Shown: positions 28,137 through 37,441 of the stretch, one piece after another | Layout: each line of letters starts with the position of its first letter | Numbering within the stretch: the first letter of the stretch is position 1 | Assembly: GCF_000013405.1 (NCBI RefSeq) | Contig: NC_007759.1 | Coordinates: 2,295,001 to 2,359,000, forward strand | DNA: 64,000 nt | Source of the DNA: Syntrophus aciditrophicus SB | GTDB lineage: Bacteria > Desulfobacterota > Syntrophia > Syntrophales > Syntrophaceae | Direction: 5' to 3' | Translations under genes and position numbers: made by a program | Notes under the pieces: generated by a model | Databases searched by the model: none | Told to the model about the DNA's origin: nothing | The model's input: the letters and a program-made list of their open reading frames with translations, nothing else

Positions 28137-28928
28137 ATGCTAAGCATCATAACCCCAGTGTTCAACGGGATACGCTTCATCGAGTTCTGTATTGCGAATG
28201 TCATTGAACAGAGGTGTCCTGACTTGGAACACCTCATCATCGATGGCGGCTCCACCGACGGGACCGTTGAAATCATCAAATCCCACGCGGGACGCCACAA
28301 TCACATCAGATGGCTGTCAGAGAAGGACGAGGGACAGTCCGACGCCATGAACAAGGGCATTCAAATGGCCAAAGGCGATATCGTGGGGTTCCTTAATGTG
28401 GACGATTATTACTCTCCGAGGGCTTTACTCGAGGCGGTTAATTTTATGAAACCCCTCCCCGAACCTTCACTGTTGGTTGGAAACTGTAACGTTTGGGACA
28501 ATAACGGCAAACTTTGGTTCATCAGCAGACCAGCCAAAATTGGTCTCAATAATTTATTGCTTGGGAGGTTCATGGAAGCATTTCCCATGAACCCTTCTGC
28601 ATATTTTTTCCACAAATCTTTACATGACCGAATTGGCCAATATGAGATAGATGAACATTATGGGATGGATGTGCATTTTATCTTTAAGGCAGTACAGCAG
28701 GCCTCTGTCACCTATGTGGATAGAACTTGGGGTAACTATAGATATCTTGAGGGAACTAAAACTTACAAGGATGACAAGAGTGGTGGCAATGCAGCTAGAG
28801 TAAAAGGAATTACTGAATACTATAGGAGAAAGCAAAAGACATATTATCAAATATATCTGACCATTCTCGATACTTATTTAAAAACCACAAAATTTTTTAA
28901 CAACCTTCTGATCCCACGAAAGCAATAG
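28137..28928 (+). CDS. Family 2 glycosyltransferase
   Basis: 263 residues, single GT-A domain: MLSIITPVFNGIRFIEFCI, the nucleotide site LIIDGGSTDGTVEII and the DxD-like FLNVDDYYSP. The family is typified by WcaA/WbbD-like transferases. No membrane segment. Its stop codon is followed directly by the ATG of the next transferase, so they are co-translated. Donor and acceptor are unknown. Confidence 0.87.
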   Translation: MLSIITPVFNGIRFIEFCIANVIEQRCPDLEHLIIDGGSTDGTVEIIKSHAGRHNHIRWLSEKDEGQSDAMNKGIQMAKGDIVGFLNVDDYYSPRALLEAVNFMKPLPEPSLLVGNCNVWDNNGKLWFISRPAKIGLNNLLLGRFMEAFPMNPSAYFFHKSLHDRIGQYEIDEHYGMDVHFIFKAVQQASVTYVDRTWGNYRYLEGTKTYKDDKSGGNAARVKGITEYYRRKQKTYYQIYLTILDTYLKTTKFFNNLLIPRKQ

Positions 28929-29927
28929 ATGGGCTATTCCTCTTTCATATCGATTATAATCCCAACCTACAACCGGGCACAGATGCTGCCGTTGACTCTG
29001 GACAGTTTTCTTGCCCAAGATTACCCGAGTGACCGTTATGAAATCATCGTGGTGGACAACAATTCAACTGATGAAACACCGGAGATCGCAGCGCGATATG
29101 TCGACAACTCGACTGTATCTGTTAAATACTACTTTGAACAGCGTCAGGGCGTTCACTATGCGCGGAACAGCGCAGCAAAACAGGCCAGAGGTGACATCTT
29201 ATACTTTACTGACGATGATATGATTGCTGATCGAGCACTGTTGAGTGAATTGGTCAGGGTATTCGACCTGTTTCCTGAAGTCGGTTGTGCCACCGGTCTC
29301 ATTCTTCCTCTGTTCGAAAAAGAACCGCCGGTCTGGGTTACTCGTTATCTGTGGAATCACTATCTCAGCTTAACGGAAAAGGATAGGCCGGAGGAATTGA
29401 TCGTCTCAAGAAATGATCTGGTGTACAGTTGTCACCAGGCTATTCGCCGGGCCGTCTTCTTCCAGACAGGCGGATTTAATCCTGAAAATACGGCCGGTAC
29501 CTGGATCGGTGATGGGGAAACAGGCTTAAATATTAAAATAAAAAGCTTAGGCTATAAATTTGCGTACAGCTCCAAATCAGTTATTTATCACATGATTCCT
29601 CAAAACAGGACAACCCTCAAATACCTGATCAAAAGGATTGGAAACCAAGGATTTTGTGATTCTTATACTGATTACAGGAAACATAAAGATAGATCTAAAA
29701 TTATTCCATCAATGCTCAGAAGGAATACAATCGATCTTGTAAAAATTTTATGTGTCACACTTGTAAAAATAGCCATGGGTAACCTTTCATGGCATTTTAT
29801 ACCTGCCAAAATCATGTATTTTCACAAAAGAAATGTTTATGATTTGAAATTATATAAAAATGAGCGTTTTAGGAAAGCAGCAGACCTTGATGATTGGATC
29901 AATAGAAATTTCTCCTGCATCCAGTAA
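28929..29927 (+). CDS. Family 2 glycosyltransferase
   Basis: 332 residues. GT-A domain with SFISIIIPTYNRAQMLPLTL, VVDNNSTDETPEIA and the metal site FTDDDMIADRALL. A C-terminal extension (about 235-332) is rich in basic and aromatic residues and may bind the membrane or acceptor. It belongs to the low-GC part of the locus. Specific sugar not assignable. Confidence 0.87.
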   Translation: MGYSSFISIIIPTYNRAQMLPLTLDSFLAQDYPSDRYEIIVVDNNSTDETPEIAARYVDNSTVSVKYYFEQRQGVHYARNSAAKQARGDILYFTDDDMIADRALLSELVRVFDLFPEVGCATGLILPLFEKEPPVWVTRYLWNHYLSLTEKDRPEELIVSRNDLVYSCHQAIRRAVFFQTGGFNPENTAGTWIGDGETGLNIKIKSLGYKFAYSSKSVIYHMIPQNRTTLKYLIKRIGNQGFCDSYTDYRKHKDRSKIIPSMLRRNTIDLVKILCVTLVKIAMGNLSWHFIPAKIMYFHKRNVYDLKLYKNERFRKAADLDDWINRNFSCIQ

Positions 29928-29969
29928 ATCGATTTACCATTCATAAATGATCAGGGGAGAGCAAAACTA

Positions 29970-31163
29970 TTGAGAACCAAAATTGGCATATACCTTAGTT
30001 CTGAACCGGAATCAGGGGGGATGTTTCAGTATGGTCTTTCAATATTGGATGCCGCGGCTTCCTTGCCGAGAGACCGCTACCAAACAACTGTTGCTTTCAT
30101 TTCAGAACGTTGGAATGAGCATCTTAAATTCCGGAACCTTGAGCATTTTCAGATATCGCCAAACTTCTTATGGCGTATCTTTAAAGGAAAGGGGTGGCTT
30201 CTTTTAAATCTTCCGATTTCCTTTTGGCGATGGATCTTAATAAATCTCAATCCTTTTTTTTACAAACGCCTGATTCAAGAAGGTTGTGATTTATGGCTAT
30301 TCCCTTCACAAGATACATGGACTTACTTGCTTCGATTAAATTCTTTGGGGGTTGTTCATGACCTGATGCATCGATATGAGAAAAAATTTTCAGAGGTTGC
30401 TGCTCCGTTTGAATATCGCCGCAGGGAAAGGCACTATCGGGCAATGTGTGAATATTCCAAAGGTATCCTTGTCGACTCCAATTATGGGAAAAGACAGGTT
30501 TTGGAATCTTATGATGCTAAGCCAGATTTTATCCATGTTCTTCCTTACGTCCCCCCCGAATATATAAATATAAAAAATGCTCCTATAGACTTCGACTCAA
30601 GATATAACCTCCCTCGCAAATTTCTTTTTTACCCGGCTCAGTTCTGGGAACATAAAAACCATCACAATTTACTTGCCGCTTTAGCCCATTTAAAACGCGA
30701 GTTAAGAGATATCCATGTCGTATTGGTTGGATCAAAAAAAAATGCCTATAAAAAAACGCTGGGATATATTAATTCGATGAATCTTTCCGATCATGTGATC
30801 ATCCTTGGTTATGTTCCAAATGAAGACATGGCCGAATTTTATCGCCGGGCACGTGCACTCGTTTTTCCGTCATTTTTCGGGCCAACCAATATTCCCCCGT
30901 TAGAAGCATGCGCCGCGGGTTGCCCTCTTGCCGTTTCAAATATCTACGGAATGCCGGAACAATTAGGAGACGCTGCCCTGTTTTTCAATCCGCATTCGGT
31001 TGAAGAAATCCATTTGGCCATGAAAAGATTATGGATTGACGACGCTTTATGCAGGCAGCTAAGCATGAACGGAAAAAAATGGGCAAAAGCATGGAATCAA
31101 AACTCATTCAACAGGCAATTCCAAGTCATTATTGAGGAAGTATTGAAGAACCCTAATACATGA
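29970..31163 (+). CDS. Family 4 glycosyltransferase
   Basis: 397 residues, GT-B fold. The C-terminal donor domain contains LFYPAQFWEHKNHHNL, then VILGYVPNEDMAEFYRRA and FPSFFGPTNIPPLEACAAG, the GT4 signature with E-x7-E. The start codon is probably TTG at 29970, placed 7 bases after GGGGAGA. The 3' end overlaps the next gene by four bases (ATGA). Strongly AT-rich. Confidence 0.86.
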   Translation: MRTKIGIYLSSEPESGGMFQYGLSILDAAASLPRDRYQTTVAFISERWNEHLKFRNLEHFQISPNFLWRIFKGKGWLLLNLPISFWRWILINLNPFFYKRLIQEGCDLWLFPSQDTWTYLLRLNSLGVVHDLMHRYEKKFSEVAAPFEYRRRERHYRAMCEYSKGILVDSNYGKRQVLESYDAKPDFIHVLPYVPPEYINIKNAPIDFDSRYNLPRKFLFYPAQFWEHKNHHNLLAALAHLKRELRDIHVVLVGSKKNAYKKTLGYINSMNLSDHVIILGYVPNEDMAEFYRRARALVFPSFFGPTNIPPLEACAAGCPLAVSNIYGMPEQLGDAALFFNPHSVEEIHLAMKRLWIDDALCRQLSMNGKKWAKAWNQNSFNRQFQVIIEEVLKNPNT

Positions 31164-31954
31164 AACTAGATTCTCTCTTCTTCAGCATTATCACCGCTTC
31201 GCTTAATTGCGTCGATACGATTCGGGAAACGATAGATTCTGTTGCAGAGCAGACATTCCCTTATGTAGAGCATATCGTCATTGATGGGGGATCAACGGAC
31301 GGCACGGTGGATGTAATTCAGGATGCTACTCTGCACAATCAAAGTCATAAAATCTATTGCTTTTCCGAAAGTGATGAAGGCATCGCTGATGCTCTAAACA
31401 AAGGATTATACAAGGCAAAGGGAAAATATATTCTTGTACTGCAGGCAGACGACAGGCTTATCGACCATGACATTCTTAAAAAGGTCTATGCTGTAATTGG
31501 CGATGAAACTTACGACATCGTCAGTTTCCCGGTTTTGAAAATGAACAGTAACGGGAAAAGAATTCCTTTCAATCCCATAAAGTTACCTTGGTGGTATCAT
31601 TTTAAAACCGTATTTCCGCATCAGGGAGCGTTTGTTCACAGCAGGCTATTTGAACAAACAGGAAGCTTTAAAAAAGAATTGACGATTGCTCTGGATTACG
31701 ATTTCTTTTATCGGGCGCTGGATTCGACAGGTTGTTCTGTACTGATTCAGTCAATGCCAGTTGCTGTCTCAGGTTGTGATGGTATCAGCAGTAATCCAAA
31801 CTATCTTAAGAAAAGACTCCTGGAAGAATGTCTGATCCAGGAAACGAACGAGAAAAAGCTCAGATGGAAAATAATGCAGAGGATATTCAGAAGAATATAT
31901 GTCCCCTACAAACTGTTCTCAACCGGTTTAAAGGTACACTTCCTTTTAAAATAA
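31160..31954 (+). CDS. Family 2 glycosyltransferase
   Basis: 264 residues, GT-A domain: FFSIITASLNCVDTIRETI, VIDGGSTDGTVDVI and LQADDRLIDHDIL as the DxD-type site. It is similar in size and layout to the transferase at 28137, so the two may be distant paralogues. Starts within the stop of the preceding GT4 gene. Confidence 0.86.
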   Translation: MKLDSLFFSIITASLNCVDTIRETIDSVAEQTFPYVEHIVIDGGSTDGTVDVIQDATLHNQSHKIYCFSESDEGIADALNKGLYKAKGKYILVLQADDRLIDHDILKKVYAVIGDETYDIVSFPVLKMNSNGKRIPFNPIKLPWWYHFKTVFPHQGAFVHSRLFEQTGSFKKELTIALDYDFFYRALDSTGCSVLIQSMPVAVSGCDGISSNPNYLKKRLLEECLIQETNEKKLRWKIMQRIFRRIYVPYKLFSTGLKVHFLLK

Positions 31955-31961
31955 AATTTTT

Positions 31962-32960
31962 ATGATTCTCAGCCCTATGCCCACAGGTAACGGCGCCTTT
32001 GTCCTGCACAAAATAATCGAAGCAGGCATTAAAGGGTACCGCGTTCTCCCTTACTCGCCATACCGGGAGTTTTTCCCCGCCAGTCTCCCCTTTTTATTAT
32101 GTGGTCAAAAGCCTTCTCTGATTCACACCACAGCGGATTATGGGATATGCTTTCACCGTCGGGGAATTCCACTGGTGCTCACCCTTCACGGATTCTTCCT
32201 CGATAGTATGATTCAGCGTTACAGCACTTTCATCCAGCGCATTCACTATAAAACAGATCTGCGGTGGTTTACCCTTGCATCATTAAAAACAGCCGATGTT
32301 GTCACCAGTGTCAGTCGTTTCATAGCGGAGACCGCTCAGCAGGAACTTGGACTTTCCCGAAAAATTAGGGTAATTTACAATGGAATTGACACAACCGCCT
32401 TTTTTTCTTCCAAAAATAAAACAAACGGTAAGTTCCTACGAGTGCTTTATGCGGGCAATTTGAGAAGGCGGAAAGGCGCTTTCCTTATTCCGGTAATTGC
32501 CCAGCATCTGAACCCTGGCATAACCATCGAGTATACACGCGGTTTAAGAGTAATATCCTCTCTTCCTTCGGCTCCCAATCTTATTGACATTGGCAATATC
32601 CCGAAAAAAGACATGCCTGAACTTTACCGGCAATACGATTTGTTCCTGTTCCCTTCAGTCCGGGAAGGATTTGGTCTGGTGATTGCCGAAGCAATGGCCT
32701 GCGGATTGCCGGTTGTCGCAACAAACGCTTCAGCAATCCCGGAGCTGGTCATTCACGGCAAAGGGGGCTTCTTGTGTGAGATTGGCAATGCCACTGATTT
32801 CGCTGAAAAGATAAATTTACTCGCCGAAGCGCCGGATTTGCGGCGGGAAATGGGAGAATTCAACCGCGCCAGAGTAGAAAAATATTTCACTCAGGAGCGC
32901 ATGATTCGGGAATATTCCGAATTATTTGAAAAAACACTTGACCATGCCGTTGAAGATTAG
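31962..32960 (+). CDS. Family 4 glycosyltransferase
   Basis: 332 residues, GT-B fold. VLYAGNLRRRKGAFLIPVIA opens the C-terminal domain, and LFLFPSVREGFGLVIAEAMA with the following CGLPVVATNASAIPE is the donor-site signature. It is the last plus-strand gene of the locus and faces the minus-strand transferase at 33037. GC rises again towards the genome average in its second half. Confidence 0.87.
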   Translation: MILSPMPTGNGAFVLHKIIEAGIKGYRVLPYSPYREFFPASLPFLLCGQKPSLIHTTADYGICFHRRGIPLVLTLHGFFLDSMIQRYSTFIQRIHYKTDLRWFTLASLKTADVVTSVSRFIAETAQQELGLSRKIRVIYNGIDTTAFFSSKNKTNGKFLRVLYAGNLRRRKGAFLIPVIAQHLNPGITIEYTRGLRVISSLPSAPNLIDIGNIPKKDMPELYRQYDLFLFPSVREGFGLVIAEAMACGLPVVATNASAIPELVIHGKGGFLCEIGNATDFAEKINLLAEAPDLRREMGEFNRARVEKYFTQERMIREYSELFEKTLDHAVED

Positions 32961-33036
32961 GGTAGAGATTTTATAAGCACAGCGGCAGGAGTTCTGAAAC
33001 CTTGATGCAAAGAGCAGCCGGGACATTGAGATATCT

Positions 33037-34284
33037 TTATAAAATCGTGGAAATCTGCACATGCGGATGTTTCGATGCCATAACCTTCTCGATCATTTCC
33101 CGATAACGCTCCGCGATAATATCCCAATCGTACCTTTCCGACACAAAAACCCGACCTGCACGTCCCAGTTCTGAACGGACATCGGCTTGATCTAATAGAT
33201 AGATAATCTTTGCCGCCAGTGCGGCTTCATCCTGCTGGGGAACAATGAGACCGGTTTTCCCGTCGAGGATGATATCCCGGATGGCCGGCAGATCCGTCGC
33301 CACAACCCCGCACCGGCAACCCAATGCCTCCACCTGAACCAGTCCGAACCCTTCCTGATCTCCATCAGCGGCAGTGATCGATGGGAAAACGACAATTTCC
33401 GATGATTGATAAAGCTCCGGCAATCTGCTGTTTTCAATCGCCCCCAGGAATGACACATTGGCACGCAGATTTAAGCGCCCTGTTTCCTCCATAAGAGCTT
33501 TCTCTTCGGGTCCGCTACCGGCAATCAACAGACGGACCTCTGGATGGACCCGCAGGATCGTAGGCATAGCGCGAATCAGATAGATCAATCCCTTCTTTTC
33601 CACCAGGCGCCCGACAAACAGCAACTGTCCCGATCTCCTGACTGTTGTATTCGGGGGTGGCACAAAAACCTTTTTCAGATCCACTCCCATGGGAATGACA
33701 TCGGTCATGATATTACGACTCCCCAGTCGTAGCGTCTCTTCCCTCATCGCCCGGCTTACGACCGTCAGGCCATCTATTCTTGAAAGAACAAAACGCTTCA
33801 GGTTTCGAACCAGTTTTCCTTTTAATGCAAACAGATCCCCACCATGAGACGTACACAGAATCGGGAGGCGTGTCCCGGAAAAAATCAAGGCAAGAACCGC
33901 AACAAGCCCCTGCGGAATGAGCCAGTGGGCGTGCACAATGTCGTAACGCCCGGATTTGAGGAGATGAATCAGCGCGGCCAGTTCCCCCAAAAGAAAAAAA
34001 GGCACCAAGAAAAAACGCCACGGATATTGCTTCAGATTGGCAAGGATGCCGCCGTCATAAGCCAGCTTTTCTCCATCCTCCCAGAAATATCGGAACCGGA
34101 ATACCCGTATGCCGTCCATGTCCTCAATATCTTTGGTACCTAGTGCATGGGGGGCAAGAACATGGACGGTAAAATTACGGGTCATCCGCCGGGACAACTC
34201 AAAGACAAAGGGAGGTTCTCGATCACCATGCCAGCGGGGAAAGGTGGAGGTCACGATAAGAAGAGTGGGACGAATACTTTGCAT
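33037..34284 (-). CDS. Family 4 glycosyltransferase
   Basis: 415 residues, GT-B fold. The N-terminal domain has LIVTSTFPRWHGDREPPFV and HAHWLIPQG, typical of GT4 enzymes acting on membrane-linked glycans. The C-terminal domain has LLFVGRLVEKKGLIYLI and the donor-site region EGFGLVQVEALGC. Normal GC, unlike the plus-strand GT cluster it converges with. Its ATG overlaps the stop of the upstream pilin-like gene by one base. Confidence 0.88.
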   Translation of the reverse strand: MQSIRPTLLIVTSTFPRWHGDREPPFVFELSRRMTRNFTVHVLAPHALGTKDIEDMDGIRVFRFRYFWEDGEKLAYDGGILANLKQYPWRFFLVPFFLLGELAALIHLLKSGRYDIVHAHWLIPQGLVAVLALIFSGTRLPILCTSHGGDLFALKGKLVRNLKRFVLSRIDGLTVVSRAMREETLRLGSRNIMTDVIPMGVDLKKVFVPPPNTTVRRSGQLLFVGRLVEKKGLIYLIRAMPTILRVHPEVRLLIAGSGPEEKALMEETGRLNLRANVSFLGAIENSRLPELYQSSEIVVFPSITAADGDQEGFGLVQVEALGCRCGVVATDLPAIRDIILDGKTGLIVPQQDEAALAAKIIYLLDQADVRSELGRAGRVFVSERYDWDIIAERYREMIEKVMASKHPHVQISTIL

Positions 34285-34667
34285 TAACTTCCAGTTATGG
34301 AAATATTCCCATTATTATCAAGAGCATAGGTTTTTGTGCCATTGGGATGTTTAAAAGCCGCGTTGCATGTAACAGTTCCCGTTGCCGCCACATAGATAAA
34401 GGAACCTGAGAAAGGAGTGGTTCCATGATAGCCGGATGGAAGAGGATTTGGGTAACTGAACGTCTTGTCTACAGAAGTTTGGTTAATATCAACAAGACAG
34501 GAGGAATAAAAATTTTTGGCATCTGAGTTAGCTTGAATATTATAGCCACGGATGCGATACGCTTGTAACTGAGGAAGAGCGATTGCAGCCAGGATCCCAA
34601 TGATCGCGATCACGATCATCAATTCTATTAGTGTAAACCCCTTGTTGCCCTTTCTGGTCAACTTCAT
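34284..34667 (-). CDS. Type IV pilin-like protein
   Basis: 127 residues. Short basic leader ending KGNKG, then the prepilin peptidase site and N-methylated helix start [20 protein letters not shown]. Glu5 of the mature protein, needed for assembly, is present. The globular part has two Cys (in YSSCLVDI and TVTCNAAF) that could form the C-terminal disulfide loop. It differs from the second pilin at 36692 after the first 35 mature residues. It could be a major pilin variant or a minor pilin. Confidence 0.88.
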   Translation of the reverse strand: MKLTRKGNKGFTLIELMIVIAIIGILAAIALPQLQAYRIRGYNIQANSDAKNFYSSCLVDINQTSVDKTFSYPNPLPSGYHGTTPFSGSFIYVAATGTVTCNAAFKHPNGTKTYALDNNGNISITGS

Positions 34668-34745
34668 TTCACACCTCTCTTCTAAGATCTTTTGTTAAAC
34701 ATGGAATTAAACGGATAGTCAAAATTAGTTATTACTCCACCCTTG

Positions 34746-36425
34746 TTACTCAATCTTATAAACTGCATATCCATTAGCCTCATACAGCAAAAAAGTATCA
34801 TTATTAAATGATCTCGCAAATTTACTGATCTGCAATTCTGAAAAATTATTCATAAGATATTGCTCGAATAAATCCATACGTATCATTAAATGTGAATAGT
34901 TCTGTCTTTTAAAATATCCTTTTAATGAATTACCATCAACTGATGCCTTGACCATTTCATCAATTACCGACATACCAAAATTACGGTCATGAATGTAAGG
35001 ACGATCAAGGTAATATCCCCTTCTGCCCATAAAAATGAAGCGAACACAGGAATCATCGGACAAATTATCATTAACATATTTGATTGACTGATAGTTTCCC
35101 AAATGACGGGATAAATACTGATCTCTTGTCTCATGATTCAATATATAGGGCATCGGATCAACTGATTTGAAATAATTTTTCAGGTAGATTGCATTCATTG
35201 CGAGACATAGTATCAGAACAGAATAAACAGTAATCTTCGATATATGCTGAAGAGGGAAAGACCTGTTCCACTCGAGGCTCAGAAGATTCCTCATACCATA
35301 CACACACATTATCACCAGGAAAGGCACCACAGGTAGAATGTAACGGGTCCTTATTGCCTCAGTAAAAAAAGCTACAATGATAAAAAATCCTGCAAAGATC
35401 GAAAATAAAACAGCCTCTTTACGAAACTGTTGATTTATAAACGAAAAAAGTAAAAATACAATAAGAATTGGATTCAGAACTCCGTCGAAATATTGAGGTG
35501 AATTATCTCTACCCTGAAAAAAAATTCTTAGTGGTATCAGAACTGTTTCCCAGAAACCTTCTCCATAGTTGAGGAATCTTGTTTGAAAGAGGCCATGAGT
35601 TGCATTGTCCCGGATGGAATTTAGGATTTGTCCCTTAAAATCTGAAGCATTATCATAGGCTCTAAATAATCCATCAAAAAGCGGATATATTGGATTCCCT
35701 GTCGTAACATAATTCATCATATACCACGGCAAAGCGAAGAGCAGGCTGATCGCACAAAATATTATCCCATATTTTAATGCCTTCCACTGCCTTCCTGTAT
35801 CTCTGGCATAGATAAACGCAACAATCATAGTCAGGAAGAAAAAGGCAATCAGCGCATTATACTTGGAACCCAAGGCAAGCCCCATACAAAGGGAAGAACA
35901 ATAAAACCATTTACCTCCTTTAAATTGAGTTTCTCGCCATTTTATAAATGCCAATAGACTACCGGTGAGGAAAAAAGTCATTCCAAGATCAATATAAGCC
36001 GTTGTTGTAAGACGGATGATAATTGGCGTACTGATAAAAATCAGCCCTCCCAGCAATCCCCAGAGTTCGCCGATTTTCACCCGCAAATGTAAATAGATAA
36101 GTAAGCCTGTGCAACAGCCGAATAGTAAATGAATATAACTGGGAATAATATCATTATGGAAATAAAGCGGAATGCTATAAAGCAGTTCAATGTTCATTGG
36201 ATAGTAAGAGAATTCCGCCCATGGAATATGTAAAAATTTACCCTGCATTAGCCATAGCTTCGGAAGAGCGAGATGATGAATCAAAGCATCCCGTGCGGTT
36301 GGTGGCACAGAACTCAATAAAATCAAAAAAATTAAAAAACATACGATGGCAGTGAATAGTAGAATTTTAATAATTCTATTTTTTGATATTTCAGAACTAT
36401 CTAAAAAATTAAATTTATCATTCAT
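34746..36425 (-). CDS. Multi-pass membrane glycosyltransferase-like protein (GT-C type)
   Basis: 559 residues with about ten or more hydrophobic segments and a soluble C-terminal part (about 445-559). The first extracytoplasmic loop has an acidic motif, TARDALIHHLALPK, like the catalytic Asp loop of ArnT/PMT (GT39 and related) enzymes that use polyprenyl-phosphate sugars. Between two pilin genes it may glycosylate pilin, or it may serve the O-antigen locus. Family level only. Composition is AT-rich, suggesting transfer. Confidence 0.68.
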   Translation of the reverse strand: MNDKFNFLDSSEISKNRIIKILLFTAIVCFLIFLILLSSVPPTARDALIHHLALPKLWLMQGKFLHIPWAEFSYYPMNIELLYSIPLYFHNDIIPSYIHLLFGCCTGLLIYLHLRVKIGELWGLLGGLIFISTPIIIRLTTTAYIDLGMTFFLTGSLLAFIKWRETQFKGGKWFYCSSLCMGLALGSKYNALIAFFFLTMIVAFIYARDTGRQWKALKYGIIFCAISLLFALPWYMMNYVTTGNPIYPLFDGLFRAYDNASDFKGQILNSIRDNATHGLFQTRFLNYGEGFWETVLIPLRIFFQGRDNSPQYFDGVLNPILIVFLLFSFINQQFRKEAVLFSIFAGFFIIVAFFTEAIRTRYILPVVPFLVIMCVYGMRNLLSLEWNRSFPLQHISKITVYSVLILCLAMNAIYLKNYFKSVDPMPYILNHETRDQYLSRHLGNYQSIKYVNDNLSDDSCVRFIFMGRRGYYLDRPYIHDRNFGMSVIDEMVKASVDGNSLKGYFKRQNYSHLMIRMDLFEQYLMNNFSELQISKFARSFNNDTFLLYEANGYAVYKIE

Positions 36426-36631
36426 TTCATCTTGATAAATACTAATAATTACGGAATTTTAAATCCCTTGCCCCAATCGAAAGGACCTTCTATCTGGTTC
36501 TTATCAATCAGCTTACGGATTTACACCAAGTCCCCATGTTTAATCGACACCATTTAACCACGCTGTGTTCGTTATGATAACCGAAGTTAGATCACGACAT
36601 AACTGCACTAGCAAACTCAAGCTGGCACACT

Positions 36632-36664
36632 AAAAAAGGGGCAAGGAAAAGTCTTCCATGCCCC
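36632..36664 (-). terminator. Rho-independent terminator after the major-type pilin gene
   Basis: On the minus strand GGGGCA(T)GGAA, a short loop, then TTCC(T)TGCCCC followed by six T. It lies about 28 bases beyond the pilin stop and isolates it from the membrane protein gene downstream. Confidence 0.75.
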
Positions 36665-36691
36665 TTCGAAAAAATAAATATCGGTTTATTA

Positions 36692-37063
36692 TTATGGGGT
36701 AATAGTGCCTTGGCTATCTACCTGATATGTAGTATCACTTGCACTATGTTTGGCGGTTATAGCGAGACCGTCCATATCACCAGCAGCCGTTGTGGTTACA
36801 TCTGCGCTTGCCTTGAATCCGTAATTCGCCAAATCAGTAATTGATGAAATTGTAACAGATGGGTGATCGCTGAAATAAGCCTGGGCAGCCGTATAGGCAT
36901 TCTTGGCATCTGCTTTCGCTGCGGTATTGTAGCCTCTTGTCCTGTACTGCTGAAACTGCGGGATGGCGATGGCCGCCAGGATGCCGATGATCGCGATGAC
37001 GATCATGAGTTCGATCAATGTGAAACCTTTCTGGCCTCTTTTCTTATTCAACTTTCTCAACAT
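36692..37063 (-). CDS. pilA: Type IV pilin (PilA-like, Geobacter-type aromatic pattern)
   Basis: 123 residues; 13-residue basic leader ending RGQKG, then the mature N terminus [20 protein letters not shown] with Glu5. Aromatics fall at mature positions 1, 24, 27, 32 and 51, the same positions as in Geobacter sulfurreducens PilA, with additional Tyr44 and Tyr50. It has no Cys, so no disulfide loop. The C-terminal region beyond residue 60 is small and Thr/Ala-rich. A GGAG site precedes the ATG and a terminator follows, so it is likely a highly expressed single gene. Confidence 0.92.
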   Translation of the reverse strand: MLRKLNKKRGQKGFTLIELMIVIAIIGILAAIAIPQFQQYRTRGYNTAAKADAKNAYTAAQAYFSDHPSVTISSITDLANYGFKASADVTTTAAGDMDGLAITAKHSASDTTYQVDSQGTITP

Positions 37064-37249
37064 GAATCCAATCTCCTTTTCTTTTTAAAATGATTTTTTA
37101 TTTATATTGCTGAACAGCTTATTTATATCATCTGTCTTTCGTACCCTGGCACCACCCCCCTGATCCTGTTCAATGGTTCATCAAATATTATTAAAACAAA
37201 TCTAATCAATACGGCTTGCCTTAAGAGCAATAAAAATGCCACGATTACA

Positions 37250-37275
37250 ATTTTATCCTGAATTTAAGATAAAAT
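37250..37275. repeat. AT-rich 8-bp inverted repeat upstream of pilA
   Basis: ATTTTATC (37250-37257) and GATAAAAT (37268-37275) separated by ten bases, about 190-210 bases upstream of the pilA ATG. It could be a regulator site; chance is possible in such AT-rich DNA. Confidence 0.35.
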
Positions 37276-37374
37276 ATTTATTAACAGACAATAATTACAG
37301 ATAGTTATATTTCACGAAAAATTAATTAAACCTTCTCAACTCTTTTTCCAATTCTCCATTAAATCCGTCAAAAA

Positions 37375-37402
37375 CAAAAAAGACCGGTGATTTTCACCGG
37401 TC
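37375..37402 (-). terminator. Rho-independent terminator after the lipoprotein gene
   Basis: Minus strand GACCGGTGA, a three-base loop, TCACCGGTC: a perfect 9-bp stem followed by TTTTTTG and more T. It ends the M16C peptidase-lipoprotein transcript 39 bases after the stop codon. Confidence 0.85.
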
Positions 37403-37441
37403 TTTGGGGATTTTCCTCACACTTCCCCTGATTCTTCCCTT

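Larger units (their letters stand above)
37064..37441. other. AT-rich intergenic region upstream of pilA
   Basis: 378 bases without a gene. It should hold the pilA promoter, but I see no convincing sigma-70 or sigma-54 boxes. It contains an AT-rich inverted repeat (37250-37275) and the terminator of the lipoprotein gene at its right end. Confidence 0.6.

Noticed and set aside
37064-37180. Sigma-54 promoter for pilA
   Set aside because: A TGGCAC is visible but on the wrong strand and without a correctly spaced TTGC; no convincing site remains.
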